A stretch of DNA of 64,000 nucleotides, taken from Aphrocallistes beatrix (lineage: Eukaryota > Porifera > Hexactinellida > Sceptrulophora > Aphrocallistidae). Both the position numbers and the translations under genes were made by a program. This document shows positions 60,186 through 64,000 of the stretch, piece after piece. Within the stretch, counting starts at the first letter, position 1, and every line of letters begins with the position of its first letter. The notes beneath the pieces are model-generated. The model ran no database searches. It was not told the origin of the DNA and saw only the letters and a list, made by a program, of their open reading frames with translations. Where the stretch lies: contig OY725504.1 of the NCBI GenBank assembly GCA_963281255.1, positions 3,410,001 through 3,474,000 on the forward strand, in the 5' to 3' direction.

Positions 60186-61181
60186 CTACACAGCTCCCTT
60201 CTTTGCAAGCTTATCGGCCATCTCGTTCCCGTGGTATCCCTTGTGTGCAGGTATATGCGTCCATTCGATGTTGTCATAGTCTGACATAAAATTCTTTATA
60301 TCCAATAGAACATCTTTGTGAGAGACTTCATTATTGTTTGATAGTTTCCAGCCATTTGTAGCCCACTTTTTAAGCCATTTGCTGCAGGAATTAATCGCGT
60401 AATTACTATCGCTTCTGACTTCAAGACGTTTGATATTCTAGAAAGATGAAAATTAGTTATCTCAAGGATAATCTGTTTTTTAAATTTGATTTTTTGGTTA
60501 AGTTGCTTATCCTAAGGTAAGGATTAGGATTGGGGATTGGCATTATTATTAACAAAAATACAAATGTGTGAAAACCTTGCGTATTCCTTGTTTGAGAGCG
60601 ATTGCAATAGCAAGAAGTTCTGCCCTAGAGTTAGTCTGTTCTCCTTTCTCTAATCTCTTGCTGACATTATCTTCTGAATCATTTCCCCAGAACACGCCCA
60701 TACCAGCTTTAGCACTTGCGGCGACGCCGTTAGAGATACAAGAACCGTCGGTGTACACGTACGCGTCGCACCCAGGAAATGGGAGAGGGTCTGGAAGCTC
60801 AGCTTTTATCTTTGGGGATATTTTAGGTTCCAATTCTGGGTAGGCAGACGCTCCAGCACCTTCTGAGTGTACCTTCGAGGATGAAGAGAGCTTGGGGTAA
60901 GCTGAAGAATGTATATTTGAACTTCGCGAAAAAGTAATTTTCTTCTTTGGATTCTTATAAGAATAAGTTGGCTGAATAATGAAATGTTTTGCTGCACTCA
61001 TCGTACTAAACTTCTTGTAGACTGCTTTTGGGAATTTGTGTACTTGTTCCGCGCATTCTCCCCAGCTCGTATAAACCCCTGGCAACTTGCCAACCTTAAC
61101 AGCGTAGAAAGACATGTTTTCTAATACCAAACTCAATCTCGTCCGGAAATAAATCGTGCTAGAATAAAGCGATATCGTCAT
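60186..61181 (-). CDS. RNASEH1: Ribonuclease H1, possible mitochondrial and nuclear starts
   Basis: It degrades the RNA strand of RNA:DNA hybrids in nucleus and mitochondria. Exon 1 (61181-60576) and exon 2 (60437-60186) give 285 residues (human 286). The N-terminal hybrid-binding domain is YAVKVGKLPGVYTSWGECAE then VHKFPKAVYKKFSTMSAA. The catalytic domain has YTDGSCISNG (first Asp), EQTNSRAELLAIAIAL (Glu), VRSDSNYAI (Asp) and HIPAHKGYHGNEMADKLAKK with the His loop and final Asp, so the DEDD set is complete. The first ATG adds 22 residues rich in Ser/Thr/Arg with only one acid residue, before a second in-frame ATG at 61115 directly in front of the domain. Confidence 0.95.
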
Positions 61182-62841
61182 CAAAGAGTGTACAGGTTGC
61201 TACTTAGTTATCTAACCTAACGTCTCGCGTATAAAACTGACAGATTCTAAATCTATAAATGTAATTAAGGTTTTGTGTAGAATCGAATTGTTAATCATTA
61301 CGCCATTGAGTCAGGGAGAATTAAACTTTGAAAATAACAGAACTTGTCTAATATTAGTGCGAAAGACGATATCTTAATAAATAAAAAACATCGGAATAAA
61401 ATCAAAACAAGTTTATTTAGACAGACGGAATTAATAAATTCATTGCAAAGTTCAAAGTATTGTATTTTTATAATCTGAAACGAATATAATTCCATTTGAT
61501 CACACTGATGATTAGCATTAACTAGATATTGCAACTGGTGCGGTTTCTGTGCTGGACTTGAAGCGAAGCAAATATGGTTAAACCAGTCTAAAATTTGCCA
61601 ATGCAGAGATGAACACATTTCTGAACCTCGATCTTTTGATTTAACAGCTGAAGTAATTGAGAAGACACCTGAGATTGGGAGATGATGAAGATGATCATTG
61701 TTATTTTATCAGTTCAAAGTAAACCATCAAGGAACTAGTACCAACTTACTAGTATGGAGTCCGATATCGCATCTAACTTGAACATACTATCAAAGAGATG
61801 AAGTGCCACGGCACTGTTATCATTCGCATATGATGTTATGATATAAACTGAGCAAAGTATTACATAAATTAATGAAATAATCCACAACGTTCATGTATAA
61901 TTTAAAATCTCTGGAGAAATCAGATCGAATTGAGAGACCACAACACATGTCACACACAATCACCAACATAAAGTAGATAAGATCGTGCCTGTTTACCTTT
62001 GAAAAATCGCTTTGAAAAATATGAACTAATATGTAGATTCCCCCAAAACATGTACAACAAGCTTTTAGTAATCTCAGTTAGATCATGCATAATCATTCCT
62101 CATTCAAGTACTTGTACGTGATATGTAGTAATGATATTGTAATATGCTATTGCTATATTGCTACAGTGCACTTGATGGGGGTTGGTGTGATAAAAAAACT
62201 GTAAAATGCTAAAGATACCATCATACTTGAAACACAATCAAATTGAATATGTGTGCATCAATATTGAGAGAGGCAGAAAGGAGTAAATCGCACTGATACG
62301 CTAATGGAAAGGACAAATGCACTAATAACCCATTTAAATGTTTAAAATACCCTTCGTAATCGTATTTCGTAATTCACATGTTAGTGAATATGTGTCGCGA
62401 AATGATATACTTTGGTAGAAAGTTAGTTTCTTAATTCTCTGATGTGTGCCTCTTTCCCATCAGAAACTCAATGCTATTCATATCTCTCAGATGAGCATAT
62501 CTAGATTTGGATATTGCTCGCTACGCCCGATAGCATCTCCGTACACGTACATGATACACGTATTGTATTTGTTTAAAACAAGTAGAATGTTCTGATATTA
62601 GTCAATTTTTGAAGGGGAAACACTGTCAAATACCTTATTAGAAAAACAATAATATAATATTTAAGTGTAATATCGAAGTAGAAACACACAATAGCGTTAA
62701 CATGTAACAACAATAAGTTGATGGTAGATAGTCGGTTACATGTGTTCTGTGTGTCCCTGGTAAAAGCTCAGGAAGGGTGGTATAAATACAAGTGGCTTGT
62801 AGTTACTTTAAAACATTTCAAAAACAACAACAATTCATACG
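61182..62841. other. Intergenic region between divergent RNASEH1 and the orphan gene
   Basis: About 1.65 kb of AT-rich sequence. A minus-strand frame of 106 codons at 61298-61618 has no recognisable features and no neighbouring splice support. I see no terminal inverted repeats, tandem array or RNA gene. Confidence 0.45.
62781..62788 (+). promoter_or_regulatory. TATA box of the orphan gene at 62842
   Basis: TATAAATA lies 61 bp before the ATG at 62842, implying a 5' UTR of about 30 nt. Support is sequence and spacing. Confidence 0.55.
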
Positions 62842-63603
62842 ATGTCGGACTCAGTATTTCAACTAAATTGTCAAGTGGGACAAGAATTCTGCAAATACGT
62901 ATCTCGCGAGAAAAGCATGGATAATGGAATAGTCAGGGCACAGCAGGAGCTGAGAGAGAAGCAGAATGCGAGGAAACAACTAAGAAGACGGTCGAGTTTG
63001 AATGTTAAAGGTACAGATTCAGCCCGAAAGGCCATTAGCAGACAACAATCTTTTTGTCAAACTACCAAACAAACACAAACCAGTCTACAATTACAAGATA
63101 AAGATATCGAATTCACAATCATCAACCTGGAGACTCAAACGATCGGAATGCAATGCGCAATTTCAACACTTGGACAGAACTATTCCAATAAGGTCGTAAC
63201 ACAACTAATCAAAAAGAAATTCGCTGGCCAGTTCATGAAGATTTGGAGAGACATTGAATCATTGGAGAAAAAGTACAAACTCTTCTTCAGTGAATTGTCA
63301 AGTACGCACGAATATAACAGCCACCACAGAGAGATCGCATCCTGGATGGATGGGCTATATCAGCAGTTGTGGGAACAAAGGGACGAGATAACACGTAGGC
63401 ATGATGCATACAATCTAAAACTGAAGAGGAAGGAACAGCAGCAACTTTGTATGTTGGAAAATTATCGCCGAGGATTCGAGAGGGGAAACAAGTACGAGTG
63501 TGCGGATAGAAAGTATTCATATAGTCCAGTCCAGTCAGAGTTTGGATCAGAAATAAGTTCAATATCAAGCATGAGTTCAGTTTCAAGCATTGGGAGTCAA
63601 TAG
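62842..63603 (+). CDS. Intronless orphan protein, basic helical with a Ser-rich tail
   Basis: An uninterrupted 253-residue frame preceded by a TATA box, with no family that I recognise. Residues ~28-55 are basic and helical (RAQQELREKQNARKQLRRRS), followed by a polar Gln/Thr-rich stretch. Residues ~125-215 look helical (KKKFAGQFMKIWRDIESLEK then YKLFFSELSST and DGLYQQLWEQRDEITRRHDA). The C-terminus is a serine repeat (SEISSISSMSSVSSIGSQ). No signal peptide or membrane segment is seen. Frame length, ATG and core promoter together favour a real gene; the basic/serine pattern may indicate phosphorylation control, but this is speculation. Confidence 0.6.
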   Translation: MSDSVFQLNCQVGQEFCKYVSREKSMDNGIVRAQQELREKQNARKQLRRRSSLNVKGTDSARKAISRQQSFCQTTKQTQTSLQLQDKDIEFTIINLETQTIGMQCAISTLGQNYSNKVVTQLIKKKFAGQFMKIWRDIESLEKKYKLFFSELSSTHEYNSHHREIASWMDGLYQQLWEQRDEITRRHDAYNLKLKRKEQQQLCMLENYRRGFERGNKYECADRKYSYSPVQSEFGSEISSISSMSSVSSIGSQ

Positions 63604-64000
63604 CCAATTCCACTTTATGTGTATATAATTAATTAACGACTATTTCAAAACACGAACATTTTCAACAATTTTATTAAAACAAACAGTAGTATATGCTTAC
63701 ACTTTATCTATGGGACTTGGGCTAATTAATTAATAAAATAAATTGAACTACCAAAATCAATTATCACAAACGAAGTTCGATTTCGCATTGAATGATCGAA
63801 ACCTGCTAAAAATGAACTCGTGCCGCTCATGAGATAAGAACTTGTACGGGATCGATGATAAAGGACAAGGAAGATAGCAAACGAAAGACAGACCATCGAA
63901 ACCTGATCGAGTAATGAAATAATTGATAGTTGTTCAGAAACGACTGATAAACAGTTGTCTGTGTAGAGGATTATTCATGGAAAACTACGTAGATCGAAAT
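63604..64000. other. Terminal spacer, nothing recognised
   Basis: About 400 bp of AT-rich sequence after the orphan gene, presumably its 3' UTR and flank. Confidence 0.4.

Noticed and set aside
60097..60277. RNASEH1-PEX11 fusion or an extended PEX11 N-terminus
   Set aside because: The upstream frame is out of phase with PEX11, and RNASEH1 ends with its own stop and an AATAAA about 30 nt beyond it.

Overview
This is a nuclear window from a compact animal genome. It carries ciliary and centriolar genes (CENPJ/SAS-4, KIF17/OSM-3, CFAP300), an NK-like homeobox gene, a long-tailed class I myosin, PEN-2, NRBP1, METTL16 and XPO6. Most introns are only about 55 to 95 nt with GT-AG ends, and many genes are uninterrupted (CENPJ, SURF6, PSMD9, EIF3K, PMM, CFAP300, PEX11, PEN-2, the homeobox gene and a BPI-like gene). 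Spacers are often 100 to 300 bp. I cannot name the species; a miniaturised spiralian or a sponge-like compact genome would both fit.

Layout. 1-12.4 kb, all on the minus strand: the 5' part of OSBP, CENPJ, a 771-residue coiled-coil gene with a small TA-flanked MITE in an intron, and DHX35. A composite minisatellite sits between CENPJ and the coiled-coil gene. 13.8-26 kb, plus strand: a casein kinase 1 alpha-type gene, BTBD10/KCTD20, an unrecognised gene that holds a complete BPI/LBP-like gene in one intron, and SURF6. 26.1-28.1 kb: a 1.9-kb non-coding element with terminal inverted repeats and TTAA ends. 28.4-33.9 kb: myosin-1E/F. 34.7 kb: the homeobox gene. 36.3-51 kb, mainly minus strand: PSMD9, NRBP1, KIF17, (PSENEN, plus), XPO6, SUPT20H, EIF3K, PMM.

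51.2-59.2 kb is the most unusual stretch. METTL16 (plus strand) is split by a 6.3-kb intron containing four complete antisense genes: two dihydrodiol dehydrogenase paralogues, CFAP300 and MVB12. The block records a tandem duplication in which one CFAP300 copy was deleted and only a scrap of MVB12 remains. A second copy of the composite minisatellite, in inverse orientation to the first, fills the intron of one paralogue. 59.3-64 kb: PEX11 and RNASEH1 (minus), 1.6 kb of apparently empty sequence, and an intronless orphan gene with a TATA box.

Exon boundaries were worked out by hand from splice motifs, reading phase and remembered family proteins. Totals that come out divisible by three, with lengths matching the families (DHX35 703 aa, DHDH 334 aa, CFAP300 268 aa, RNASEH1 285 aa), support them. 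No alignment or database search was run.
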